Assembly: GCA_032622095.1 (NCBI GenBank)
Contig: CP136069.1
Span: 8,572,036-8,636,035 of the forward strand
Reading direction: 5' to 3'
Source: Siphonodentalium dalli
Lineage: Eukaryota > Mollusca > Scaphopoda > Gadilida > Siphonodentaliidae
DNA length: 64,000 bases
Each line of letters begins with the position of its first letter. Positions within the stretch are counted from its first letter, which is position 1. Positions 23,184-35,601 of the stretch are shown here, piece after piece. The notes beneath the pieces are model-generated. The model did not search any database and was not told the DNA's origin. It saw only the letters and a program-made list of their open reading frames with translations. The position numbers and the translations under genes were made by a program.

Positions 23184-24044
23184 TACCCTGCTGGACAAAA
23201 CAAGTGTCCACTTAACTGCGGTGCAGTTAGCATTGCCACCGCGGCCGAAATGCTACTACACCGCAGCTCCACAAGCTAACTACAGTTGGGCCGTGGTGTA
23301 ATTGTCATTCGGCATGGTGTACATGTAGTTTCTACGGTGTACTTTCATCAAACTGAAAAAAGATAATACAAACCAGAAATCTAACCACGGTGTACATGCC
23401 ATTCGACCGCGAGGGTACTAGTAGTTGCCTTTCGCCACAGTGAACTTGCTGTTTGGCCGCAGTGTACTTGCTGTTAGGCCGCGGTGCTCAACTGCAGTTA
23501 CAAACTCTGACACCGCCAGGGATGGATCCAGGGATTTTTTGGGGACACCTGTTTTGGGACCATGATATGCCGAAGAGCCTGCATAAGAAAATGCACTGGC
23601 TTACATGTACAAGGTCACGATAAAGGCCAATGTATTATCTTATATATGCGAGGCTCCTTAGATGGGAGGCTCTCATAATCATTTATATAAGAGAATGCAT
23701 TGGCACAGGAATTTTGCAAAATTTCAAGAAGCCCCAGTCATGAAAGGGTTAAAATATTTCTCACTGGACACTTGATTAAGCAAATAAAGACTGTATATCA
23801 ACTGTATATTGATGATTTGCATTGCATGTTGTTGAATTATAATATAATATTTTCCTTCAAAATATAGAAAATTCAGCTTTAATAAAACTATGCACTTGCA
23901 ATTTGGGGGCATTTAGGACACCAGAGTTTGGGCGCCCAAACCTGTAACAGGTATCAAAAGAGCCCTGGATCCTTCCCTGGACACCGCAGCCGAACTGCAC
24001 ATACACCGCGGTGCCAATGGACACTTGTTTTGTCCAGCGAGGTA
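23184..24044. mobile_element. TIR element interrupted by a nested hAT element
   Basis: The left end TACCCTGCTGGACAAAACAA and the right end with TTGTTTTGTCCAGCGAGGTA are inverted repeats. Internal text (GGCCGCGGTG, GGCCGCAGTG, ACACCGCAG) is the reverse complement of the intact copy at 30882-31276. The element is split by the insertion at 23517-23979; without it the length would be about 390 bp, like the intact copy. Confidence 0.8.
23517..23979. mobile_element. Nested hAT-type element with perfect 8 bp target duplication
   Basis: The element begins CAGGGATGGATCCAGGGATT and ends with the complement, AGAGCCCTGGATCCTTCCCTG, about 26 bp of imperfect inverted repeat. GACACCGC flanks it at 23509-23516 and 23980-23987, an exact 8 bp duplication diagnostic of hAT transposition. 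It is 463 bp and non-coding. Inside, GGGGACACCTGTTTTGGG recurs in the fragments at 29157 and 33030. Confidence 0.88.
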
Positions 24045-24101
24045 CATACATGTACATGTATTTACATTAAGATTGAATAAAAGATCAAACTTGGTTTATG
24101 C

Positions 24102-24522
24102 TTAAAGGTACTAGTACTCAATCCGATCAGAGGGTCCTATATTACTATTTCTTTGGCTTTGGGCGGTAAAAAATATTTGATTCGATTCAAGGAACCCATT
24201 AAACAAAGCTCAGAGTTATTAGATATTGATTTTTGAAATTTGTTATTTTCTCGAGATGAGTACTTAACGTCGTAATCTGCTCGAGATGTGTACACCAAAA
24301 CACTATTGAAACAGATAAGGATGGATAACTCTAAAATCAAGTGGTAATAATAACGCAGTTTTGACTGTGTTCTGGGCAGAAAGAATAGAAATAACGAAAC
24401 ATCAAATATCGATATATGATCACCCTGAGCGTTGATTGGTAGGTTCCTCAGCTCAAATTAATTATTTTTACCCCCAAAGCCAAATAAATAGTAATATAGG
24501 GCCCTCTGATCGGATTGAGTAT
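24102..24522. mobile_element. TTAA-family MITE, second copy, right end worn
   Basis: TTAAAGGTACTAGTACTCAA opens the copy and ATCGGATTGAGTA closes it; the terminal ACCTTTAA of the right end is lost. Inner arms TATTACTATTTCTTTGGCTT and the matching complement are clear. The internal 200 bp differs from the copy at 15376-15863, so the family is conserved mainly in its arms. Confidence 0.7.
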
Positions 24523-24794
24523 ATGTGTGATTTGTTATTCAAATTTTCATACATTTGGTTACCGGTACATGTACATGTAGCAGTAAGATTTATAGTTACA
24601 TGAAGATTTGTAGCTTCTTTGAATGTTATGTCAGTCACATGGAATTGTCCCATTACTATTTACATGTACATATACATGTACAGTATGCTAAATAGAATTA
24701 AAAATAACTAATGTACCAAAAGGCTAATTACATATTAGGATATTCATCAGATTGATCAATATTAACAGATCTACTACTAAATAGTACTACAGTA

Positions 24795-24965
24795 GGCCTG
24801 TCAAGACTCATTGTGAATCCAGTGTACCGCTATACATGTACACTTCAAACAATACATATATCGTATTGTGTCACACATGTACATGTTATAGGCCTGTAAA
24901 GACTCATCATGAATCCAGTGTACCGCTATACATGTAGATTTCAAACAATAACGGTACACGGTACA
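24795..24965. repeat. Tandem duplication of about 100 bp
   Basis: The phrase GGCCTGTCAAGACTCATTGTG and GGCCTGTAAAGACTCATCATG, each followed by AATCCAGTGTACCGCTATACATGTA, TTTCAAACAATA and CGTATTG, appears at about 24796 and 24891. ACATGTACATGTA words are dense from 24540 to 25700. Confidence 0.7.
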
Positions 24966-25800
24966 TGTATCGTATTGCGTCATACCGGTAAATGCACAGA
25001 TAATGATGGATAATGCAGTGCTTTTTTGCAAATACAGTGTATATATACGGTACCTCACTTCAAACTCTCCCGGGAATTTTTATTTTACATTCAAAACGAC
25101 GAGTTTTCCTGTGTCCGGTGTCCATTGAAAAACCAATCTGATACTGATATTAAAATAATTATAAAAGGAATAATTTTGAGTTACATGTACATATATAAAC
25201 ATGCACGCATAAAACACATATCTCAGTTTATGTAGGTTATATATATTGAGCTAGTGACATTTAAATTTACTCGTATCAATGGATGTACGGTATCAATGTT
25301 ACATGTACATTATTACACCAGGACTGGGTACATGTACATCACACGAGTGGGCAGTACTTTATAAACATGGTCATACGGTATGCTATATGGAGAGTCGTGC
25401 AGTGCATGATAGAAGATTAAAGCTCCTGTGGTTTCACACCAGTGATATGTCCTCAATATACCAGTATATGGCAGGGATGTAGGTGTCAACACTGCAGATT
25501 ACGGTATGTCTTCAAAATACTACAAATTGGTCAGCTTATAACTACATAGTTGCTTACAGCTAGTTCAATTTGTGCGATGGAATGGGCTCGTGGCCACCGG
25601 TTCGACCATATGGTTTGGGCCGGTGAATTGGATAAATATTTCAATTAAATCCTCCGTACTATCAAATGCTCGGACTACCGGTACATGTAATCATGTACAT
25701 GTATATATATGTTGTATTGGCTTATCCCAAAGTGTAGCAGTCTCAATTCTATTGCTACATACAGCTATGCTCTTATTAAGGGACCCGTTTAATGAGGTTA
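24966..25800. other. ACATGTA-rich non-coding stretch
   Basis: No exon is supported. The stretch is dotted with ACATGTACATGTA and ACCGGTA words, the background motif of this genome. Confidence 0.4.
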
Positions 25801-25804
25801 TGGG

Positions 25805-26935
25805 CTGGTACGTACCGCGGTGATACCACCAGAATACCATGGTGATACCACCAGAATACCACGTTTATTTTGTACCGTGGTGGAGGCGGTCGATCCGCGG
25901 TACTGGGCGGTATTCTTACCTCTGGTCACCACAGGTCACCGCGTTATTGGTGCTCGTTACCACAATACACCGCGTCATCCTCCACTGCGAAGTGAAAACA
26001 TGCATGAAAAAAACTAGGCGGCCTGCAGGAATCCAATTCATGATCTCGGGAAGTTAAAAAAAACATTATTGTAAGGATGGTACCGCCTTCGTTCTCTCTC
26101 GGGCTACATGTATGGCTATGCAAGATAGCGTCACGCGGTTGGATACGTGATGTATAACTTCTATATCTCATGCCAAAAACCAAAAAATAGGTTTGTTTCG
26201 GGTATTTCGGTTTCTGCATGGCAACCCTAAACTTTTTTCCGACTACATATATTTTCCCCGTACCAAAATAAAAACATAAAAGTGAAAAACAAATAAAGCG
26301 ACTTTTCGTATAAACAAGGTGAAGTCCCATGCGACTTGCAGTGATACCGATATAATTTAGCATTTGCTGTACTCGGCAGTTCAGGGTAAAAATTATTTTC
26401 ACATATTCTTATCTAATCACAATTCGGATGAAATGCATGCGTGTTTGGCATTGGAAAGGGGAAACGTACATGTATGCCTCTATATAATAAGTAAGGTTAG
26501 CGCAAGATAAAATTTTACGTACCAATCTGATAATCTGAGTAACGACAATAACACTGACAGTGACTAACTAAATTGAAAGTTTTGTTGAAAAAAAAAACAT
26601 ACTGAATTTCAAGATGATTTAAATTGTTTTGTATGCTCGTTCGTTTCTTTGATACACCCAGTCATTCGGTAAGACAATCAGCTGCACATTTTGGTATTTG
26701 GCTCACACTATTGTGTATTAGCAATACAGTTCACGGAGACTGTCGATGGCGCTACCGTTTTACGTGGTGCATTTACTGCATTTCACCGCGGTACTAGCAT
26801 TCGTTACCATTGGTAATGCGGTGGTACGCGAACGGTCCGGTGGTACCTCAGTACCACACGGTAGTGCAAACGCGAATCGGCGGTATCACGCGCTATTACA
26901 CTGCGGAATTAATGCATGTACGCCGCTGAACTAAC
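25805..26935. repeat. ACCGCGGT-rich blocks flanking unique sequence
   Basis: 25810-25985 and 26745-26930 are dense in ACCGCGGT, TACCACCAG, GGTATTAC and their complements (for example GTACCGCGGTGATACCACC and CACCGCGGTACTAGC). The same vocabulary fills 36250-36600. Block ends do not give a clean long inverted repeat, so I leave the boundaries open. A transposon with GC-rich subterminal repeats at both ends is the simplest reading; 26000-26740 between them has a 152-codon minus-strand frame without recognisable domain. Confidence 0.45.
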
Positions 26936-27649
26936 GCATGTACACCTCGTTAAAGCAGGTCGCTTACTGTGAGCAGTGCTGTATATATAGATGGAATTTA
27001 CATTTGACACCACATTTAGAATTGCTATAACTATGTTTATAAAAAAAATTCGGGTGTCTAAAACTTGGCGCAGGGCCAGATATTTTCTGACGCCCAGAAA
27101 CAAACTGTCGACAGACTTAGTTTGTTCTGCATGACGAAAATAGTGCACGTCACGGGATGTTTGTTTCGCCACTACATGGATATACAACAATCCAAAGTTG
27201 AAAAAATTGTACTTGAATCAGATTACTGTTGTATACATGTACATATGCATGTATGTTAGCAATATTAAGTGCAGAAACTTCGGGTGCTCGGAGAGAAATG
27301 GCGGCTGGACACATCCCAAAAAATTCTTACTATGGCGAAAATAGAGGGGGCATGCACTGAGGGCGCCGGATGGTAGATCCGCCCTTGCACCGCAAGTACA
27401 TGTACATGACAATTTTTTTTTTATTAAAACCACTTTTAGAAATTGAATTTTTTTTTTAAATTCACGGATAGCGCACATCCTTAATTATGTGTATTTGACT
27501 CATCTAACATGTACATGTAGCTAACTACGGAATATGATTATTGATTAATTGATTATTGGCTTTATTAGCATTCATTGATTATACTGTATGATTAATCGTG
27601 GCAACCCTAGACAGATACTTGAACACAACTAATAACGTCAATTCTATTT
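26936..27649. other. Non-coding stretch
   Basis: No gene or element recognised. T-rich runs occur at 27410-27450. Confidence 0.4.
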
Positions 27650-29156
27650 GTGCCAAAGAATTTAGTCATGCAAAGAGTAAAATCCAAGATGGCTGCTGGC
27701 AGAGATGTTTTTGGCCGAACGACCGCAAACTTACTCGTTCCCATCTGCATGTCAATATTAACATCCATGACAAATTTCATGATGATCAGACTAACAGTAC
27801 GACCTGCAGCCCATGCTAATAGATTGAATTTTTAAATCCAAGATGGCCGCTGTCCGCCATGTTTTTTTCCGAATGACCCCAAAATGCCTCGATCCCATCT
27901 ACATGTGAATGTCAACAGGGGAACAGCCATTACAAATTTCATAATGATCCGACCAAAGGTAGGACCTGCGGTACCGGTATGTACACATCTAGCCCGTGCC
28001 AAAGGATTTACCGGTATTCAAACAAAGAGTAAAATCTAAGATGACTGCTGATGGCCATGTTTTTTGGCTGAACGACAAAATGACTCGTTCCCATCTACAT
28101 GTCAAAATTAACATCCATGGCAAATTTAATGATGATCGACAAAGATACAACCTGTAGCCCATGCTAATGGATTGATTTTTGAAATCCAAGATGGCCGTTG
28201 GTGCCTGGTGGCCATGTTTTTTGGCCGAACGACCCCAAAATGACTCGTTCCCATCTACGTCATGTCAATAGCCATGACAAATCTCATAATGATCTGACCA
28301 AAGATACGACCTGTAGCCCATGCTAATGGATTGATTTTTGAAATCCAAGATAGCCGCTGGTGCCTGGTGGCCATGTTTTTTGGTCGAGCGACCCCAAAAT
28401 GACTCATTCCCATCTATGACATGTCAATGTCAACAGCCATGACAAATTTCATAATGATGTGACCAAAGGTACGACCTGTAGCCTGTGCCAAAGACTTGTT
28501 CCCATTTACATGTCAATATTAACATCCATGACAAATTTTATGATGATCAGATGAATAGTACGACCTGTACTAGTAGTCGGCACCAATGGAATGAATTTTG
28601 AAATCCAAGATGGCCGCCAGTGGCCATGTTTTTTGGCCGAATGACCGAAAATGACCCGTTCCCATCTACATGTACAATTTGTACATGTCAATAGCCATGA
28701 CAAATCTCATACTTGTAATGATCTGACTAAAGGTTACGTATTATGATCTGTAGCCTATGCCAATGGATTTAGTCATGCAAAGAGTAAAATCCAAGATGTC
28801 TGCTGATGGCCATAACCCGAAAAGGACTTGTTCCTAGCCACATGTCAATATGAACATCGACAAACTTCATGATGATCCGGCAGACGAACAGTACGAGCTG
28901 CAGACCGCACCAATGGATTTAATTTTTAAATTCAAGATGGCCACCAGCGGCCATGTTTTTCGGGAGATTGACACCAAAATGACTCGTTCCCATCTGCAGG
29001 TCATTGTTAACATCCACGACAAATTTCATGAAGATCCGACCAAAGCTACGATCTGTAGCCTGCGCCAAAGGACTTAGTCATGCAAAGAGTAAAATTCAAA
29101 ATGGCTGCTGACGGCCATGTTTTTTGGTCGAACAACCCTAAAATGACTCGTTCCCA
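27650..29156. repeat. Satellite array 2, about nine units, more diverged
   Basis: The same repeat as at 19.5-20.5 kb: CAAGATGGC-type cores at about 27687, 27840, 28037, 28188, 28347, 28607, 28793, 28936 and 29098. Unit length varies from 145 to 260 bp because of internal gains and losses. Two unit subtypes alternate, one containing GCAAAGAGTAAAAT and one containing GGATTGATTTTTGAAAT before the core. The array is cut at 29156 by a hAT-type end. Confidence 0.8.
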
Positions 29157-29430
29157 CAGGGATGGATCCAGAGATTTTTTGGGGACACCTGTTTTGGGTT
29201 GGGCCAGTTTTTGTCGGATACGATTTAATCGGACCGATCCAACTGAATTTGATTTCATCAGGAAAATCCGACTCATGACGATGGCAACGCGGGTGTTTTG
29301 CTTGTCACATGACCAAAACATCATTCATAATATCGGAATAGTTAGCAGCGACCGCTATTCTAAAATTATATCAAGAATTCTGATCAATCGACAAGAAACA
29401 ACGGCTGGTAGACCTATGTGCAGAAAATAG
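29157..29430. mobile_element. Left end of a hAT-type element in the satellite
   Basis: CAGGGATGGATCCAGAGATT followed by TTTTGGGGACACCTGTTTTGGG is the left terminus of the 23517-23979 element, inserted in the middle of a satellite unit (after CTCGTTCCCA). No right end is found, so the copy is truncated or internally different; the text after about 29205 does not match the other copy. Confidence 0.6.
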
Positions 29431-30319
29431 GTGCCCGTATATAATAATCGCAACAAGAGGGAGGCAGCTGTGGAAAGGTAGATTACGCCAATTTACGGCT
29501 ATTGGCACTATTAACTGTATTGCCCGTGACCTCAATATATTATTACTAATATATTTATTTAGTTTATTATTAATAAATATTAGTCTTTAGAAATTCATAT
29601 GAATATAAATCACCAGGACTACCGGTAGATATAGTAAATGTCTAGATAGGCTGACCACGTACACCAGTTGACTATTTACTACAGTGACATGCATAGCATG
29701 CATATGACCAGAGTGAAAATCGGACTCGTGCACGCTGAACCCCAGATTTTATCGGGCCCGATTTATCCGGCAGCCGGATTTACCGGGCACAATCGGGGCC
29801 GTGTGCGCCGACACTTAATTTTCAACACACAGTTGCTTCGATCAATTTAGAGCTTTTAGAAGTTTAATATTAGTATCGCAATTCGCAATGCTATTTGTGC
29901 ATAGATAATTTTGTTTTTATTATTATTGTCACCTAGTCGGCACAGTATGGGATTAGATACAACGGCGCCCAATGGCATACCGATCTATTTCATCTGATTT
30001 TGCTAGAATCCATACATACCTTTTCACAAGAATACAGGGTAAATTGTGAGAATATTTGCGAGAATCTAGATTTGGATTCTCGCCGAAATATAAGCACTGC
30101 GGTTTATGTTTTCAAAATGAGAGATAATTCTAAGATGCCCTTTATTTCTTTAAATATCACTTTTACGAAATAACGGCCTTGTCTAAAGAGTTACACCATA
30201 AAGACAAAAACTTAGCAAACTTATTGGACACTCAAAACTGCGATGACACATTGCTCATTTTATACGTCATACTGTATGTGCATAGAAATGGGAGCTCTTA
30301 GAAGGGGTCCGACTAGTCA
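29431..30319. other. Non-coding stretch
   Basis: No exon, RNA or element recognised; AT-rich with a GGGCCCGATT/CCGGGCACAATCGGGGCC patch near 29750. Confidence 0.4.
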
Positions 30320-32285
30320 AGTAGTAGTCGATTACCGTACAGGTCTCTGAATTTGCAGTTATTTTGTGTCGTTAGTGAACATTCAGACGACCATGATACA
30401 ATCGTAAGTGGAGGCATCGGGACCTGACGAAATTACGGATAGTTTATTGATAGATACCGGTAGACTGAGGGGTCGTCATTCATGATTTTTTACGTACACA
30501 TGTAACAGAACGAGAAAGAGAAATGCGGGAGTCGCACCGAAAGTTGGCAGCACCCAGAATCCCAAGCCAGTCACACATCCAAGCGGCTTCGACATTGCTT
30601 AACTTCGGTGATCACACAAAGCGTCTAACGACCATGACCAAGAAATCTAGACCTCTCGAGCAGAGAAGTCATCGGGCTTCTACATTTACAATGCGACAGC
30701 TATACACACAACTGCGATAACATTGCAAGTGGAAGTATCCAAGGATAAGCCACGATTTTGAATCTAAAATCAAACAGTGCTTGATATTATTGACATTATT
30801 TTTTTTCTTGCGATTATGACGTCAGCTACTTCCTACGATGGAAATTCTTCCACTTACGAATGAATCATGGTCACCTTAGTGTACCCTGCTGGACAAAACA
30901 AGTGTCCATTGGCACCGCTGTGAATTTGCCGTTTGGCCGCGGTGTCAGAGTTTGTAACAGCAGTTGAGCACCGCGGGCCGAACAGCAAGTAAACTCAGAC
31001 ACTGCGGCCAAACAGCAAGTTCACTGCGGCTGAAAGGCAACTACTCTCGCAGTCGAATGGCATGTACACCATGGTTAGATTTCTGGTTTGTATTGTCTTT
31101 TTTCAGTTTGATGAAAGTACACCGTCGCAACTACACCATGCTGAATGGCAGTTATACCGCGGCCTAACTGTAGTTAGCCAGTGGAGCTGCGGTGTAGTTG
31201 CATTTCGGCCGCGGTGGCAACGCTAACCGCACTGCAGTTAAGACTTAAGTGGACACTTGTTTTGTCCAGCAGGGTACGTTCAGACAACCATGATTCAATT
31301 GTAAGTGGAGGAATCGAGCCTGACGTGGATACCGGTTGTTTGTTCAGAGGATTGCGAGGTCGCGTACATTATGATATCATAGATTGTTCCTAAAGCATGC
31401 GATTGACTATCCTACGGTCATTTCCAGCTACAATTTTTACGTACACAAGACTGCGATTACGCCGCAAGTGGAGATAACCAAGAATACGCCACAATTTCGC
31501 ATCTAAAATCAAACAGAGCTTGATATTATTTTATGACCTACGATTTTGACGTGGGCATGCACAGTCCAGTTACTTCTTACGACGGAAATATGTCCACTTA
31601 GTGTACCTTCAGACGACAACGATACAATCGTAAGTGGAGGAATCGGGCCCGACGAGATCATGGATAGTTTGTTCAGACGATTGCGATGTCACATGCATGA
31701 TATCGTAGGTTGTTCTAAAGCATGTGATTGACTACTAGTAACCTACGGTCATCTTTACGTACACACGAGTGGAGCTGGAGGTAACCAAGGATACGCAAAG
31801 ATTTCGTATCTAAAATCAAACAGCGCTTGATATTAATTTATGACCTACGATTTTTACGTGGGCATGCGCAGTCCATATTCCGGTTACATCCTACGATGGA
31901 AATCTTTCCACTTACCATTGTATCATGCCTTCGTGGTTGTCTGAAGGTACACAAGTTTACGATTGTATCGTGGTCGTCTGAATGTACACTTAATGTTCAC
32001 TTAGTGCAATGATTCATTGATTGTAACAGTTGTTGGTATCTTATCAATGGTTGCTGATTGAATATCAGCAAAGAAAGATCACCATATAGAACTGTGAACA
32101 GAATGACAATACGGGTCAATACCACATGCCATGGTCATGTCAGATGCGTTGATGGTGCATCGGATTTTCCAACATAATCCAAGTGTTTCTGTTGTTTACA
32201 TTTGCAAAATTGTCATCACATTAAAAGTATCTATGCTTAGATTTTTAATAATGGAGTTCACAAACATGCGCACATATCCCCATAC
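30320..32285. repeat. Compound repeat block, units of about 330 bp
   Basis: ATACAATCGTAAGTGGAGGCATCGG-type phrases occur at about 30397, 31293 and 31625, each followed by TGACG...GGATAGTTTGTTCAGA and later ATCGTAGGTTGTTCTAAAGC. The closing part (31860-32285) contains GCATGCGCAGTCCA, GAAATCTTTCCACTTAC and TGCAATGATTCATTGATTGT, and is nearly the same as 50170-50560. The opening part (GATTACCGTACAGGTCTCTG) matches 36140-36175. So this is the uninterrupted relative of the locus that holds the retrotransposon. Confidence 0.7.
30882..31276. mobile_element. TIR element, intact 395 bp copy
   Basis: TACCCTGCTGGACAAAACAA...TTGTTTTGTCCAGCAGGGTA forms a perfect terminal inverted repeat of about 27 bp (TGGACACTTG included). 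The interior has many GGCCGCGGTG/CACCGCGG words. It is inserted in the 330 bp repeat block and is the undisturbed sibling, in opposite orientation, of the split copy at 23184-24044. Confidence 0.85.
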
Positions 32286-32520
32286 GAAAGTACCCCCACA
32301 TACCAAGTTTCGTCGAAATGCCGTGATATTCGGGCCTTTGACCTTGAAATTACCCGATTTCAAGGTCAATGTCGCACGAGCAAATTAATAGGTCATTGTC
32401 ACTCCCCGGCCGAAAATACCCCCACATACAAAGTTTCATCGAAATCGGCTCTGCCGTTTTCGTGTCCATCGATTACAGACAGACAGACACACAGACAGAT
32501 CTTCCAAAATATACAATAAC
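32286..32520. repeat. Dispersed repeat ending in GACAGACAGACAC
   Basis: Two phrases of the form TACCCCCACATACCAAGTTT/CGTCGAAAT (32290 and 32410) frame a palindromic GACCTTGAAATT...AATTTCAAGGTC-like core (TTACCCGATTTCAAGGTCAA). The block ends in ATTACAGACAGACAGACACA. A 32525-32575 fragment matches the MITE at 3261. Confidence 0.6.
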
Positions 32521-32619
32521 AGTAACAAAAAACTACATCCTTAACCACAGCAGAATTATGGGTAATTTTTCAGGATTTAGTCGGAAATATGGCTTGTTGC
32601 AATTCATCAGAAAGCTCTC

Positions 32620-33898
32620 AAGGCCTAAAAAAAATACATTTGTTTCCGCTATTACAAGCTGAAAAAAATTAGGGTAGGTAGGTAGGCTTAACTTTTTTTT
32701 TTGTTAACTTTTTTTTTCCAGTATCTTTAAAACTAACTGTATAATACTGGTCAATTACCTAAACTATGCACTTCTTAGCCTCAATCAGGTTAACCCAAAT
32801 GACAGAGGAACTAGAAACTCCAATTCAATCTTTCATATGCTTCAAGTCTATATACTAATATAGTCTTTGATAATCCTAACATTTCCCATATGGTCTGGCG
32901 ACAACTGGAGTCAGTCCACCACCACTGCACTGTCACATATTGGAGTGACCGTCTTGTACCGATCTCTTAATGATGGCTTCACAACCCCACCTTCTCCGCA
33001 TTCAGTGAAGGATCTAGGTATTTTTTGCCATTTTGGGGACACCTGTTTTTGGGCAATGATATTCCAAAGGCATAACCTGAAGGCGGAAGGTTTGGGAGGG
33101 GTGATCCCCTGCTGATGGTGGGGGTTCTCCCCCTGGAAATTTTTTGAAAATCCATTGCATTTAGAGCTAATCTAGGGCATTTTGAGTCAGAATTTTACTG
33201 AGAGGTCAATTTGATCAAGTTTTCAAGCATAACTTTGGAAAAAAAATTATATGTATGGATTGGAAATGCTTATAAGTTATTATCAGATATCTTTTGTTTT
33301 AATGGATTATGCTTATCCTGCTTGAAATGAGACTTACCATTATCACTCTAATTCATATAATAGGCTATTTTATAAAATTAAAATGAGACACATACCGGTA
33401 CATAATATACTACATGTAGTACAGAAACAATGTCTATTAAGTTAGTAATTATTATTTATAGTACTACTCTCTATGTTAATTTTTCATTTAGTTATGAGAT
33501 CCCACCTGATAACCAGGTTGATTCGATCAAATTGTTAATGTTCCTGTACTGTATTTGATTGAAATACTGAAGTCATAACAAACCTGAACTGAAACTATTT
33601 GAAGTTTTCACAGATGAAAGCTAAATAAAGCCAAACATACTTTACAGTATGATTCCAACTGTTAAACTTAAATCTTTTTGGAAACTTAAATTTCTTATGT
33701 CAATATATATAAAGGTTTTTCATCTTGTTATGATATGAATTGGGACCTAAATTGATTAGAATTTTTTTTTTAAATAAATAAAACAAAATTTTGGGTCCAA
33801 TTTTTTGTGTGCAATGGCAATAAAAAGTTTAGGGTCAGGGGTTTAAAATAGGGTCGGTCGGGTTAGCGGAAACAAACGTCTTTTTTTTTTTAGGCCTA
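32620..33898. mobile_element. TIR element of about 1.28 kb
   Basis: AAGGCCTAAAAAAAATACATTTGTTTCCGCTA at the left (in two parts, 32620-32651) pairs with the complement of TTAGCGGAAACAAACGTC plus T11 AGGCCT at the right (33862-33898), followed inside by GGTAGGTAGG and GGTCGGTCGG. No transposase is seen. At 33005-33060 a fragment with TTTTGGGGACACCTGTTTTTGGG matches the hAT element of 23517. Target duplication not resolved because of the AAGGCCT dyad at the ends. Confidence 0.7.
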
Positions 33899-34387
33899 AG
33901 TTGATTTCGTTAATTTGTTGCATTCCATATGCGGATGCATGCATGTGGGTGCCAGTGGAATATATAGTTTTTTCTGTTTTCCCAAGCCATAGGCTCATAT
34001 ACATGTAGGGCTATAGCGCCACCGAATAAATGCTCCAAAATGGAATCTATTTCAGTTAGTAAATAGAGTAATAAAATAACATGTTGATTTTGTTGCATTC
34101 CAAATCTACATGTACATGCATGTACATGTACTAGTATGTGTGGCAGGTGGGATTACACAATACAGTTTTAGCTCAATAAAGTGTTCCCACGCTCCTCCGA
34201 TGAAAGAGAAGTATGAGCAATCCATTTTGACGGGCCAGTCCATTTTGACGGGCAATCCCCCAGTAAGTACAGATTCTTAGTGACCATCTGTGATATACAA
34301 TAAATTATATAATGAACCATTATTATAAAAGTAAAAATGAGGTCAGTAAGAATCGTTTTCAGGTAGCTGAAGTTCATCATATACATG

Positions 34388-34777
34388 TACTCTTGAGTAC
34401 CTAATAAAAGTACAGGGTGGAATAATAGTACAGGTTGAAAAATGTTGCGTAACTGAATAATAGTACAAGGCGGAATAAACGTACAGACTGGAAATATTAG
34501 TACCATACAACCCAACAAAACGCACCATCTGACTGATTTACTGATGCCATGAGACATAAATACTTTTGATGGATAGCCAGGTCTGTGAATCTACAGTGTG
34601 CTGATCACTGTCAACAATCAGAGTTCATTTATCTATGAATTACACAATTTAAGATTGGTGAATTATTTCTTTTGGTTAATTTAATAAACGTACAGGACCA
34701 AATAACGATCGTACAGGTGGAAATTTTACCTCAATTTTAATAATCGTACATGTATGTTTATTAGGAACTCAAGAGTA
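34388..34777. mobile_element. MITE with internal GTACAGG repeats
   Basis: TACTCTTGAGTACCTAATAAA on the left and TTTATTAGGAACTCAAGAGTA on the right form an inverted repeat of 21 bp with one mismatch. Inside, AATAATAGTACAGG-type words recur at least six times, mirrored as ACGTACAGG and CGATCGTACAGG on the right. The overlapping minus-strand frames of 129 and 61 codons are not recognisable proteins. Confidence 0.7.
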
Positions 34778-35600
34778 CAGGTACAGCCCTTCGATTATGA
34801 GGTTTGCGATCACGCTCACGCACCATAGGTCCATAACACGCCTGAAATTAAATCGTGGCGAGTAATTAATCACACTCCTCGGCAATATTCGGCGCACGAT
34901 TGAAAATGGTTTTATGATAACGATCAACCTTGTTTGCTGGAGAAGACTGACGGACACGCCGTAAGTAATTGTTTTAAGTTTTGCGCACGCGCTAGAACAT
35001 TCTTATAGTCAGGTGCGTTTAGAGATGTTGTCGCATTCGTCTGTAGGTCTGAGGGATTCTCGGCTAGATATTGTTACCAACATGACATATTTAAATTAAT
35101 CATCACCAACTTGACGTAATTTTGGTACCATGTGTTGCGTTCTAAAATAAAAGCCGCCCCGATAGAAGGCGAAGATGAATAGAAATCGAAACTTGAGTTC
35201 GCGGCAAACAAACATTGTTTTAAAAAATATCGATAGAGTTCATACAACAGGAAACTCTCACGTGGTTACGTGGTCTCTGGTCGCATTTCATAACAACTTA
35301 CATCCAACGGAAGCATTACGAAGCAATTCAAGAATGGAGTTTTAATTACTTCAATGTGAAGAATACATGTGTACAAGATAAATCACAATGGTGATAAAAA
35401 TTGATTTAATTTTGAGTCTTCGTTCGTCATTTTATACCCCCCCCCCCCCACCAAATATTCAACAAAATCACACGCCTGGGTTTCAGGTTAGGTGAGTGAC
35501 CAACCACACTCCTGCATTTTACAGAATCTAAGGACTGCAGGTACCCGGTACTCAGAAAATTCCCAATGAAAGCTATTATTTGGCATATATACATGTATCA
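34778..35600. other. Non-coding stretch
   Basis: No exon is supported; a run of 11 C lies at 35438. The 35150-35340 part is less AT-rich but has no open frame of note. Confidence 0.4.
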
Positions 35601-35601
35601 C

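Noticed and set aside
25944-26402. 152-codon minus-strand frame
   Set aside because: No recognisable domain, no splice support; it bridges a transposon-like block and AT-rich sequence.
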